A stretch of DNA of 64,000 nucleotides from Steinernema hermaphroditum (taxonomy: Eukaryota > Nematoda > Chromadorea > Rhabditida > Steinernematidae): NCBI GenBank assembly GCA_030435675.1, contig CM059621.1, forward strand, positions 3,906,001 through 3,970,000, given 5' to 3'. The translations under genes and the position numbers were made by a program. Below are positions 35,484-46,072 of this stretch, piece after piece (within the stretch, counting starts at the first letter, position 1; each line of letters starts with the position of its first letter). The notes under the pieces were generated by a model. It had not been told where the DNA came from and ran no database searches. It saw nothing but the letters and a program-made list of their open reading frames with translations.

Positions 35484-36776
35484 TTTGACCACTCTCTACA
35501 GATTAGTGGGACCACTCGATGTTGTTCAAATAGCATTCAGATATCTGTAATAGAAATCAGTTGAAGGAACTGGTAGCGTAAAATGGACGTGTACAGGGTG
35601 GGCCAGATAAGTTGCAACATTATAATTTTATCACAGCTCATTGTAGCATTCTTCAAATTCAACAAGTTTATATTCAAATCGTAGCTACAACACTCACGAA
35701 CAAGATTATCACAATAAATGCTCGAAATGGTCTCCCTTCGCCTTGATGCAGGTCCGAAGACGCTTGCGGAACGAACCCACGATAGACGCGGTCATTTGTG
35801 GCGTAATTTCCTTCCATGCGCGCTCCTTATGTGGCATGAACTTATCGCCAAAAAAAGAGGGAACAGACATTCCAAAATTAAAATTAAACATTAGCAAATG
35901 GTTCCGCTGAAGGGACGGCGTTGGTGACAGACCGTACGTTCTCTATCGCTTGTCTAGGCATTTCGCCGAAACCCTTTAGAAAACACCTGCACAGGTCAGA
36001 TGGCCTTAAGGAACTAATTTGAAAACCATCTTAAGCATCAAAACCATTGCCGTTTAGGATACTGTCTACTATGATATCAAGAAAAAGTTTGACACTACGA
36101 AAGGAGAATTGAGAACAACAAAATGGGTTTTTATCAAATGCGAACAACAACAGCGTTTGAATAAATCGGGCATGCAAATGCATAACAAATTTTCCAGTCG
36201 ATTTCGTACTTCGCTCGGATCGATACTTTGAATGCATGCCGCGATGACAGAGGCCCACCGATGGCGGATTTTGCATAAGTTCTTCAGTTCATAAGAGGTT
36301 TTATAAAACGAGACTCGCGCTTTTTCAATGTTTCTATACAGCTATTAAAGTCTGTGACAAAGACCGAGAGAGATGAGTGATAAGAGGGGCCTTCAGTCAC
36401 GTGCGCGTGTGCAGAATTCTAGAGAATCAGATACTCGTAGGTACTTGAATATGAATTGTTGCTACATGCTGTATTGTGTTAATGTCCTATCTTTGCAACA
36501 AAGGAACCAAATGACCAAATTGATACCTCAGCTCATTCAACTATTCCGTCCTCTATACGTCACAAAACATCGGAGTGGTGACGTATCATATGCGCAGGTC
36601 TTAACTCTTCTGTTTTTGGACCAAATCCGGTGTTTTATCCTTTTCTATCGACAATGTTTTCGAAGACACCATGCTTACGAACGACACCTAAAACATTTGA
36701 ATAGGCTTTGAACACCTAAACCAAAGTTTGTTTTCGAAAAAAATCTGTTTTCAATTTCTATTACACAAGGAAGGAG
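35484..36776. other. Intergenic interval with a transposase relic
   Basis: Contains the mariner-type remnant at 35594-35900. No exon is supported; the frame at 36373-36711 has no recognisable feature. Confidence 0.5.
35594..35900 (-). mobile_element. Mariner-type transposon remnant (3' end)
   Basis: A terminal-repeat-like start ACAGGGTGGGCCAGATAAGT at 35594 is followed on the minus strand by the last ~45 codons of a transposase. Its FMPHKERAWKEITPQM and RKRLRTCIKAKGDHFEHLL are the typical C-terminal RxC(I/V)xAxGxHxE segment of mariner/IS630-type transposases. Upstream coding sequence is missing, so the copy is dead. Confidence 0.7.
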
Positions 36777-36974
36777 TTGATGTCGTCTTGTTTCGCCAAT
36801 AACACCTGCTTTCAACTCGGCTCTCTCCAAATGCATCCATTCATGTCGTTCGTCTTTATACTTATTTTCGTTCTTATCATAGTGTGGACCGTCGCACTGT
36901 TTGTTATATTTTGGTACCATCATCGACATGCCAGAGCGGGCTACGAAGAAATTGACCGAGAATACACCTTGTAG
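36777..36974 (+). CDS. Small single-pass membrane protein
   Basis: A 65-residue frame (start at 36777 or 36780). It has a short N-terminal part with two Cys, one strong transmembrane helix (FVFILIFVLIIVWTVALFVIFWY), then a basic and acidic tail HHRHARAGYEEIDREYTL with a YEEI-like motif. AATAAA lies 50 bases after the stop (37026), supporting a real transcript end. Upstream exons may exist. Function is unknown. Confidence 0.5.
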   Translation: MMSSCFANNTCFQLGSLQMHPFMSFVFILIFVLIIVWTVALFVIFWYHHRHARAGYEEIDREYTL

Positions 36975-38050
36975 TTGTGTAGTACTCTCAATGAAATGTT
37001 GTTGTTTTCAATAATTGTAGTATTTAATAAACAGCTTCTACGAACGAATGACGATTACATGTGAAGTGGTGGCCATAGAAACAGGCGCACCCTGGATCTT
37101 GTGAAATATAGAATTTATCGGGCAATAAATTGGTATCTATTGTTCATTTTCCACGCGGATCATACCATGCCGAGAGGAGATTCAATGCATTCGGCTGACT
37201 CACATTTGGTGCACCCACAGATATAGCCCCCGGAACTTTTATGTTTTATCACTGAGAATTTTTAATAACACACAAAGAGCAACGAGCTACACTTAATTGG
37301 GTATCTGAGCACCACGTTACACAGGGCGGACTAGGTTCATGCATCCGGTCACCGCGGTGTTCCGCCAGACCTCGTGGACTGTGGCCGCCAGTTCGTGCAA
37401 ATCGTTCGGTGTTCGGCCTCGTCGGCATCTCATCCCACACGATTGTAGTGCCAGCGCCGTGCTTCACTATCAACACGAACCGAATTCTTAACTGATGCGC
37501 TGCCGTATGTTCGATCGATTCGACCGAACTTTCGTTCGAACGTGAAAAGCCCTATCGCCCAGTCTTCGGGTTACCGGTTGACGGTTGAAAAAACATATGT
37601 TCGACGGCGGATCGCTGAAGAAAACTTCATCCACGTAGCGCCTAGGTGTGAAGCATGGCGATGGCTCCATAATAGCATGGAACAGCCTTTCGAAAGGCAA
37701 TCTCAACAGTTTCAGTCAGATACCGACTCGGGTTGCCCAATCAGAGATACCGACTCGGGTTGATTTCGCATTCGCATTCAATTCGTGGCCAATGCATTGG
37801 AAACTTCAGGACCTCGGCTGAAACCGTGTTTGTGCACTCGTAACAAACAAAAGAGAAGACCATAGGTTTGAGAGTTCGTAATCTCTGATCGCGTTTTAAA
37901 TACTTACATCATTTGTGAAAAACAACTCAATCGTGGTCGCACTGTTCACGTCGAAATGGGTCGCGACAACGAGTTTTTCCCTTTTGGTCACAATACGCCG
38001 ATGCTGTGAGCTTGAGGTATTTGTTCTTTTCACCTGTTGTGCAATTTCTC
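36975..38050. other. Intergenic interval with a decayed Tc1-type element end
   Basis: About 37070-37240 resembles the outer part of the element at 39444-41111 (CATAGAAA...GCACCC, TAGAATTTATC, GCATTCGGC(T/C)GACTCA), so it is a decayed copy. Nothing coding is supported. Confidence 0.5.
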
Positions 38051-41000
38051 ATGGGTAACACGAACGCCGAATACAACGCGGTTACAAACTTTGATACCTC
38101 AAAGAATGTAGCTGACTCTCCAATTACTATTGACTGGTTGCTGAGAAACCTACATCTTTCCGATCCGTTCTTCACTAAACTGAACAAATACGCTGCTGTT
38201 TCTGATGTGAGTTTACATTGAAACTAGAACATGATGAGCTTGCTTGTTGTCGTTTAGGTGACGGCTGAGGACATAAGCGACGGCAAAGGGTTCATTTCTA
38301 AAGTGTACAAGGTGGATATTTGCCTTAATAATTCGAAAGAACCCTACGAAGTAATCTTAAAAGTGCCCGGAGTCGAATCGTTCAACGCCGCATATCAAAA
38401 TGACCACGTCCAGGAGGTTTGCTTCTTATAATTCGCCCCAAAAAATGTTAATCTTGCACTTAGAATGGCACAATCATGAACGACAAAATAGTGGCTGTCC
38501 TACACAACACAGAGTGCGACTTTTATTCATCCTTCGCTCCGCATCTTGACATTCCTCTTGTGAAAATATACAAAATTCAAAAAAGGACTATCGACGAACA
38601 TCCTGGAGCCTTGCTAATGGAAAGCATGGTTGCAAAGGGAGGATCTTATTCTCTTTCGACTGGAGCCAATATACATCAGGTAAGCCTTTCGTTTTGAGTA
38701 GCAAATACACGTCGGCGTCACAGATATTTGAGGTTATCAAGCATATCTGCAGCTTTCAAGCATACATGCTTTCACTGCCGGCTGAGAAATGGATTGGCAA
38801 ATACAATTTCGACGTCTTCGGGTCGTTTTCAAAGGATGACATGTTCGGGCCATTCTTCGAAAAACTGAAAATTTTAAAGCCCGGAATGTTCGACGAGGGC
38901 ATAAAGGAATTCGATAAGTATAGGATGAAAACAAAGTTTATGAAGTACATAATGATTGAAATCTACAAGGACCTCGGTAAACGAAACAATGAACCGATCT
39001 AATAGAACCATTTTTGTTTTTAGATTTACCTGCAGTACTTTGCCATGGTGACTTCTGGAATAACAACGTGTTATGGAAAATTGATTCAAATGGCTTACTG
39101 ACCAATGAGATCGCGGCCATCATCGACTGGCAAGCTCTTCACGAAGGGTGCTTGACCGATGATTTGAGCAGATTTATGTGCGTTTGTACGGATGGCGATT
39201 TGAGAAGAGAATACGAAAACGAGATTTTGCAGTATTACTATGACACAATAACGAACGATCTCAAAAAGGATGTTACGTTTAAAGTCGAACAGGCAGGTGC
39301 CCCATTTTTCAGTTCACGAACAATTGTGTATTTTTAGGTTAGAAAAGCCTACGAGGCCAACTTTATCCAGCAAGCGATGATCTGCATGTTTGCCGGACCA
39401 TTTCTTTTCAACTGCGATTCCCTCACCGGCGACGAGAAACGTACAGTGGCGAGCATAGAAATAGCCGCACCCCCAACATAAAGTTTCAACTGCCGATTTA
39501 CCCTAAATTTTCAAATATAGGCTCTAAATCAAGGGTACTGCCAGATGTAGAATTTATCAAACAATAAGGTGGTGTTGTTTATTTTCCGTCCAGGACCCAG
39601 TGTGACGCCAGGAAATGTAATACATTCGGCCGACTCAGATTTGGCGCGGTCACAGAAATAGCCGCACCCGGAGTTCCACTACTTTCTACGTGTTTTTTGG
39701 CGAATTTTTTGCGTTCTGTTGTTTTATTCGTTATATCACGTTACTCCTGCTGTCATTCGTGCACTTAATTCATCTAGAGCATAGGAAGAAGTTAACATGC
39801 CACGCCCCAAAAGAGTACCTATGACGATATCCTGAAGAATGAGGATAATTTCCGGGGAATAATCGCCGAGAAACTGAGAATCTCGAAATGGGTTATGCGA
39901 AACACTGTCAAGACGTTGTACAACCACGGGGAAAACCTGGGAAATGTCGTAGAGAACCGCAAGGCACGAAAAAGGACCATTTGTTTCGATAGGAAGATCG
40001 TCCGGATATCGAAAGCAGACCGAAAAAAGTCGTTTTTCTGCTGACGTATCCAATTTCGGTCGGGTTTTTTGGGATGTGCGTGGTTAAAATACGCTTTCCA
40101 CGTCATCCACGAACTTCTCACCATCAAGAACGCCTTTAATGTGAAAAATCGGATGGATCCCGGTCCGCCGGATGCCAACTCCCACTCTTACAGAACCACT
40201 GCCACTGTTGATTGTGGCCTCCGTATGTTATGGATCGAATTTATCTCCTAGGCATCGTCGAACGTACGTTCTTACGACCCACACTAGACCATGAAAGTTG
40301 AATTTGGCCGTGAAAACAGTAATTTGACCTTGTCTGCGTGTCGCTAGTCGACGTACTGCTTGGCGAAAGCCATGTGGGCTTGTCGATTTGTTCTGGACAC
40401 GTGTGATTTTTTGCTAGGAACGCGTCCCGTCACTCCTATTTCATTTAAATGTTGTAGAACAGCCTGCACTCTCACACCAAGCCCAAAAAACCCGACCGAA
40501 ATTGGATACGTCAGCAGAAAAACGACTTTTTTCGGTCTGCTTTCGAGATCCGGACGATCTTCCTATCGAAACAAATGGCCCTTTTTCGTGCCTTGCGGTT
40601 CCCTACGGCATTTTCCAGGTTTTCCCCGTGCTTCTGCAACGTCTTGACAGTGTTTCGCATAACCCATTTCGAGATTCTCAGTTTCTCGGCGATTATTCCC
40701 CGGAAATTATCCTCATTCTTCAGGATATCGTCATAGGTACTCTTTTGGGGCGTGGCATGTTAACTTCTTCCTATGCTCTAGATGAATTAAGTGCCCGAAT
40801 GACAGCAGGAGTAACGTGATATAACGAATAAAACAATAGAACGCAAAAAATTCGCCAAAAAACACGTAGAAAGTAGTGGAACTCCGGGTGCGGCTATTTC
40901 AGTGACCGCGCCAAATCTGAGTCGGCCGAATGTATTACATTTCCTGGCGTCACACTGGGTCCTGGACGGAAAATAAACAACACCACCTTATTGTTTGATA

Positions 41001-41244
41001 AATTCTACATCTGGCAGTACCCTTGATTTAGAGCCTATATTTGAAAATTTAGGGTAAATCGGCAGTTGAAACTTTATGTGGGGGGTGCGGCTATTTCTAT
41101 GCTCGCCACTGTATACGTGAAGCTCAACTAGAAAAGATGCTGCTGAGAGGAAAACTGGCGATGGAAGATGGATTGGATTACCTTGGACGGCTGCCGAAGG
41201 AAATATTGGATCTGGCTAATGGATGTGAAGGAAAAGTGGAATAA
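38051..41244 (+). CDS. CHK-kinase-like (DUF1679) protein, interrupted by a transposon
   Basis: A small-molecule kinase-like protein of the CHK/ecdysteroid-kinase-like group, which is expanded in nematodes and arthropods and implicated in detoxifying phosphorylation. Exons carry MGNTNAEY, WLLRNLHLSDPFF, DISDGKGFISKVYKVD (nucleotide-binding part), ILKVPGVESF, MESMV, VIKHICSFQA, LCHGDFWNNNVLW (catalytic HGD), IIDWQ (metal binding), CVCTDGDLRREYE, and AGPFLFNCDSLTGDEK. The last exon is cut between DEK and the final ~43 residues by a 1668-bp element (39444-41111). The current frame reads 13 foreign residues and stops at 39481. Removing the element and one TA makes DEKRIREAQLEKMLLRG, matching DEKEIKQAELEKLLLRG of the paralogue. 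The short lost tail may or may not abolish function. The intron at 39293 starts with GC. Confidence 0.85.
39444..41111. mobile_element. Foldback Tc1-type element inserted in a coding exon
   Basis: Bounded by TA at 39442-39443 and 41112-41113, with ends CAGTGGCGAGCATAGAAATA and its inverse complement. The two halves are almost perfect inverted copies (for example 39736-40053 and 40502-40819 encode the same frame). Each half holds the N-terminal part of a degenerate Tc1/mariner-type transposase. On the plus strand at 39840-40030 there is IIAEKLRISKWVMRNTVKTL and DRKIVRISKADRKKS, the helix-turn-helix and linker region, with stops. No complete transposase remains. It is nearly undegraded at the ends, suggesting recent insertion. 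Confidence 0.9.
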
Positions 41245-42193
41245 ACGGTTGTGTAATGTCGATTAAGCGCGTCTTTAAAATGAAGTGAAGAGGTTTACTA
41301 CACGTGGCGCGGTGAGGAATGACTGAAGATTGCTGAGCTTCTATGAATTTACGAATTTTATTAGGATATCAAACATTTTACATGTTGTCGCACCCTATAT
41401 TTAACCAACGTCCTCTGGCTTCTTCTTGCGCTCGGTATCGCCACCTTGTGCTGCATAGCTTCTTCGAGAAATCGTCACTCCATCGGGTCCGTGGTCCAAT
41501 ACGGAAATACGCTTCTACGGACGACTATCACTGGCAAAAACTAAACTTCAGGACTAAGAAGCCACCTTTTTGATGCGGATTCAAGCTCCGGAGCCGTTCT
41601 CACAAACGTCCCAAATAGGAGAATGATTCGGTGTCATACAATCCATGAAATAAAGCCGTAAAGTAAAAAAAGATGCAAAAAAATGCAAAGGATATTTGTC
41701 CCCCAAGAAGCTTCCAACTTCCATGTTTTCACAGTCTCACAGGGCCTAAAGCAAACAATCGATACAGAAATATGCATTGCCTAAATCGCGCTGAGGTGCT
41801 ACAGACCAACAGAATGCCTGATATGTCAAATCTCAAACGACTTTGCCCCTCGCTCGCACGGAAGGTGTCCTTTGTTCGGTCCACGGCGCACAGGAATCCT
41901 CGTGAATCCCTCGTATGGCAATCGGTCTAGTTGTAAATAGAGTCCTTTAGTCAGAGTCGCGTAGCACAAAACTCCCAAGACAAAAATGTTGTGGTGTGCA
42001 ACTGGAGACTTTGTAGCTAACTTCATGTACTAAAGTGTTGTTTTCAGGCTATTTTGCAAAACAAAATCCTGTTTACAACACTTGATACTTAAATATGTTG
42101 TCGATGTCGAAAACCTCATAATCCTGCTGAATGCCTCAGTCCATAAAATTGCTAGTATTGCATTCTATTCTGATATTCCCTGTAAACGCCATC
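41245..42193. other. Intergenic interval with a retrotransposon tail
   Basis: Holds the RTE-type fragment at 41343-41560. The remainder is not coding by any signal I can see. Confidence 0.5.
41343..41560 (-). mobile_element. RTE-type non-LTR retrotransposon 3' fragment
   Basis: The minus strand reads GPRTRWSDDFSKKL then WRYRAQEEARGRWLN and a stop. That is the usual C-terminal RPxxRWxDD...W..xAxDRxxW segment of RTE-clade elements, followed by a short tail of GATATCCTAATAAAATTC. A second fragment of the same 3' end lies at 47800-47965. Both are truncated, as expected for 5'-truncated copies. Confidence 0.6.
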
Positions 42194-42506
42194 ATGAAAG
42201 CATACATTCTCATATTGGTATGTTTCATCAAAGTTCTCCAAATGAAGCGAACTCTTCCTAGGTTCTGCTCTATGCAACATCACAATCAACGGCCAACCAT
42301 ACCGCTGCTGTTAAACCTTGTATTGTTAATACACAATTCATATACAGTATATTTATTTAGGCGTCGAACTGTGCATCATTGGCTTCCATTGCGTCAACGG
42401 TCAATGCGTTCCTGAGTGCACCACTCCAAAGCCTCCACCCGTGGTTCACTGCATGTGCTGTCCATGTGCATGCAACCCAGAATGCGAATTTCCATTTCCT
42501 CAGTGA
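42194..42506 (+). CDS. Small Cys-rich secreted peptide
   Basis: Three short exons give a 76-residue protein. Exon 1 encodes MKAYILIL, intron 1 begins GTATGT, and exon 2 gives VLLYATSQSTANHTAAVKPC completing the signal peptide. Intron 2 (GTATTG...TTTAG, 41 nt) is phase 1 and rebuilds a Cys codon. Exon 3 continues VELCIIGFHCVNGQC, then VPECTTPKPPP and a tight Cys run (HCMCCPCACNPEC) ending PFPQ. Twelve Cys in about 55 mature residues suggest a disulfide-rich extracellular peptide, perhaps an antimicrobial or protease-inhibitor-like molecule. No family is recognised. It would be missed by single-frame ORF calls because no exon is over 150 nt. Confidence 0.7.
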
Positions 42507-43773
42507 CGAAACTTAGCAACTCGGACGCTGTGATTGAATTATATGTCTTGCGATCAATAAGACTCAAGATTGACTAAATCTTGAGCAATAAAAATCCGTA
42601 TCACGCATTTATCGACCGCTCACTCAACTTGCACCGCCCACGGCTCAGAATGAGGGAGAGGTCTGATTGTTACGGACACAAATGAAAGGACCGTTGAATG
42701 CAAGTTGATGCCCTTGAATCAACGATATAAACTCGGAGCATGGCGTCATGAATGGTACAAATAAGAACAACATCACACCGTAGTCATCGCTTTTCTTCTT
42801 TCTTCGGCACTGGACACGATATCCCCATGAAAAGTGGCGATCCCATTAGTTGGCGTTGGCGCAAGTTGAATCCAGTTCAGTCACAGTGCTGGGAGTCGGG
42901 GCGATCATTGCGCCCCAAAGGACGGCCATCATCGGAGCGGCAGGCGACACAGAATTGTGAGCCTTATGAAACAAAACAAAAATGTTGTTACTTTTACGTC
43001 TTGCCCTAAAAATGTTTGAGGGAGCGTAGAAGCTCTACCTGGTGGGAGACCTCAAACTTGGGTAATTAAACTTTTACGTACAAAAACACGAACACATAAG
43101 CAGATGCTCGCGCTAAGCATCACAAACATAAGGCTGACGCGATATGAATGGAAGAGACGGAACGCGGTCGCTAGCCTAGACAGCATAGACAACACGCAGA
43201 CAAGTACGGTACCCAATCGCTGTGAGACCCAGACGGACATTGAACAGAGAATCAGTGCGTGTGGTCAAAACGCAACAGTTACATCTCGCTAAGAAGACAA
43301 CACCGCCCGACCACCCCCGTTTCTCAAAGTGAACATCCGTTCCAACTTCGAACTCTACCAGTCGCTCTGACGATGGTTACATGGTGAATGCATTGATTCA
43401 AGAGTAAATTAAAAAATAGCAGCACAAAACTGTTCCAGTAACAACAACTTTGCATCAATGTCGAATAATAGTGGGATTAACTAGTGACAGGCACAATGAC
43501 TGAATATTTGCCCTCAGAGCTAATGAAATGTCAGTTCATCGACCGCGATATCATAGTATAGTACTATCGGCTTTGGGAACATTGTAGTAGTTACGTATTC
43601 AGCACTCAAAGGACGTTGAGTGATTAGCATAGTCCTGCCACTGATCGATTTCGTGAGAATGGTGTTAAATAAATACAGCGCTTCACCGGCATTTGACAAG
43701 GCAACGTTTCATACGTTATCTGTTCTGTGCGACTTCTTCTCGCTTTTTCGAATATTAAATTCAAAGACTTGCT
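42507..43773. other. Intergenic interval
   Basis: Parts at 42600-42690 and 42850-42930 match the dispersed repeat at 1156-1430. Otherwise no supported exon; the frames at 43052-43292 overlap on opposite strands and lack domains. Confidence 0.5.
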
Positions 43774-45151
43774 ATGATCAAGTCGATGACACCAACGCAA
43801 TCAATATTCTGTACTCCCGCAGCCAGAATAGTCGCAGTGATTCTTCTTGTTGGTACGTTCTGCATTCAATATAATTACTCATTTTTTAGAAATTGGACTC
43901 TTTACATACTGGTCGTTAGGAACAAGTTCTTCACATCACGTCCTATCCTTGTCTTGCCCTATTTCTGTTAACGCCACATTCGCTAATTATCGTCTTAACT
44001 ACAAACTTGCTGGGGAGTTTGACGCCGTGAGGTGCGAAGGCAAGAAGCTCTTCATCTTCGTCATTACCACCGTGTCGTCCTATGACCAACGCGATGTTAT
44101 TCGCCAAACATGGGCTAGCAATAAGCACGTAAGTTTTTAGTCGCATTTGGAAAAAAAACCTCTAAATTTGTATAATATGACAAACCGGGCTTTTGCGCCA
44201 GTGGAAGCGTAGAGCATTTTATTTTGTCTTGGCGAAAGGCGCCTTCTCTTCTATATGTTCACAAGATGGTACTATGCCAGATCCTTTAGACCAGGCATGC
44301 CGTTGTCACATTCATCGTTGGTCAGCCGAAGACACGAATTCATGAAGAACTCTTGATTCATGAAAGCGATACATATGGCGATATTGTTGTAACCAGCATT
44401 CCTGACAGCTACAACTTCACTGCCTTTAAGGTAAGACCCTTGCTCCTTCCACCTCACAAAGTGTACATTAGGTCCACGCCGGGTATTACCTCCACAACAC
44501 CTACTGTCCTCACGTTCCCTTCGTTCTACGTGCAGATGACGACATTGTTGCACTTCCGGACCGTTTCGTGCATTTTATAAACTCTGGTTTCTTCGGAAAT
44601 GATGAGAAGGCTATTTACGGGATTCTGGTGAAGAACTCCAAACCTGTCCGCGATCCAAATCACAAGTGGTTTGTTTGTTTGTTTTAACAATAAGTTTATA
44701 AAGTCATTATTCTCATAGGTACATTCCAATGGATTACTACAACCAGTCCGCATTTCCTACTTATGTCAATGGACCAGCCTACCTAATGACCGCCAAGTCT
44801 ACAGAGGCGATTTTGGAGAAAACGCCGGAGACAACGTTCTTCTGGATCGAAGATGTTCTTTTCACCGGGCTAATGGCAGAGAAGACAGGTGTGAAGCTAG
44901 TGGAGTCACTTGGAATATTCAAGTTTTATTGCAACGAGAGAGACAAAAGCGACCGTTCCGCTTTCGATAATTGGGATCATGAAGGCTATTGCATGAGACA
45001 AGCCAGCAGTTGTGACAAATCAGGAGTTCCTCATGTGACACTGATCTCGCACGCCCCGGATTTCCCTCGTCCGAACGTTGAGCGTGCTTATAATGATATG
45101 ATGATGGTTCATTGCCACAAGTCGTTGAATATTTATAATATAAAAAATTAA
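43774..45151 (+). CDS. GT31 beta-1,3-galactosyltransferase-like
   Basis: Intact paralogue of the gene at 33628-35483. Five exons (43774-43852, 43890-44128, 44290-44430, 44472-44668, 44719-45151) sum to 1089 nt, or 362 residues, with all phases consistent. It has an N-terminal anchor (ARIVAVILLV), NATFANYRLNY, FVITTVSSYDQRDVIRQTWAS, VTFIVGQP, DSYNFTAFK, HAGYYLHNTYCPHVPFVLRADDDI (catalytic metal site), SKPVRDPNHKW, YVNGPAYLMT and FFWIEDVLFTG. This is the full GT31 motif order. Predicted Golgi lumenal enzyme adding beta-1,3-linked sugar; the acceptor is unknown. Confidence 0.9.
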
Positions 45152-46072
45152 ACAAATTATTAAATAAATTATATTAAATAAATTTATAAATTAAAAACAA
45201 ATTAAAAACTTTGACTTTGACTTTATTCACGACTCAAAGGCATTTCGCCTTGCATGACACCGAATAATAGACAAACAGAGGATGTCTCATTGCTGCGGGC
45301 TGCATCCTTGGTGTAGCGGTGGTGTCGAACCGGTCGTAGACGGCGCGCTTCATGTGGCATCTGAGAATCAGCAAAACATCGGAAATGGCGGTGGGACATC
45401 TTCTTCGCGGGCGTTTGGACCACTGAGGTAGCTTCGAGGCTCGCATCTGCTCCGGAGAGATGAGTCCGTTTTCCGGGAGTTGCATATTTGGTGCTGATGG
45501 TGTCCTCAGAGCGTCGGCGACCTTCGGGATGACATCTCACGCAGCCGGATTCCTGGCGTCGGACATCTTGTTGTCAGCGGTGGTGGGACTACGGCTTCCG
45601 GGTGTCCTAATTCCCTCTGGAAACCGGAAAACTCATACACGCCACATGGTTTGCCATCTGATCAAACCAGATACAGGAATTGTTGGCTGAAAAGATCGAA
45701 TCCTTTTTCACTTGCCAACAAGGATGATTAGCCAGTAAAAGCGATTACGAAATCAGAACGACTGGACGGAACTGCAGTGGTTACGACATCCTTCATGGAA
45801 TCCTTGCCAATCGATAATAGCAGCAATTTCATTGCTTAAGAAACCGCTGGAATCCCTCTTCCACAAAATGTTGTTATTCCAGAAATCTCCATGGCACAGG
45901 ACAGCCGGCAGGCCTAAAAAAGTTGTTTCCAGTGAGCGAGAGTAGACAAATGTACGCACCAAGATCCTTGTGTATAAACCAGAGTTATGGTTTTGGCAGT
46001 GGTTATGTAAATGTAGACTCCTCTTCGTTACAAATCATCCTTGTCAAGAAATGCGTACAGAATAAAGACCTG
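45152..46072. other. Intergenic interval with repeats and a CHK fragment
   Basis: An AT-rich tail (45130-45200) follows the GT31 stop. About 45460-45620 resembles a segment at 31700-31860 on the opposite strand. The CHK fragment at 45780-45985 is listed separately. Confidence 0.5.
45780..45985 (-). pseudogene. CHK-kinase-like gene fragment
   Basis: A piece of a CHK gene on the minus strand that includes the end of one intron and most of the catalytic exon: GLPAVLCHGDFWNNNILWKR, SNEIAAIIDWQGFHEGC. It is nearly identical in sequence to about 49090-49290, including the preceding short intron, and stops abruptly after HEGC. No other exons are nearby. It is a recent partial duplication of the gene at 48182. 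Confidence 0.85.

Noticed and set aside
37249..37763. Several short frames around 37.2-37.8 kb
   Set aside because: Overlap on opposite strands, without domains or splice consistency.
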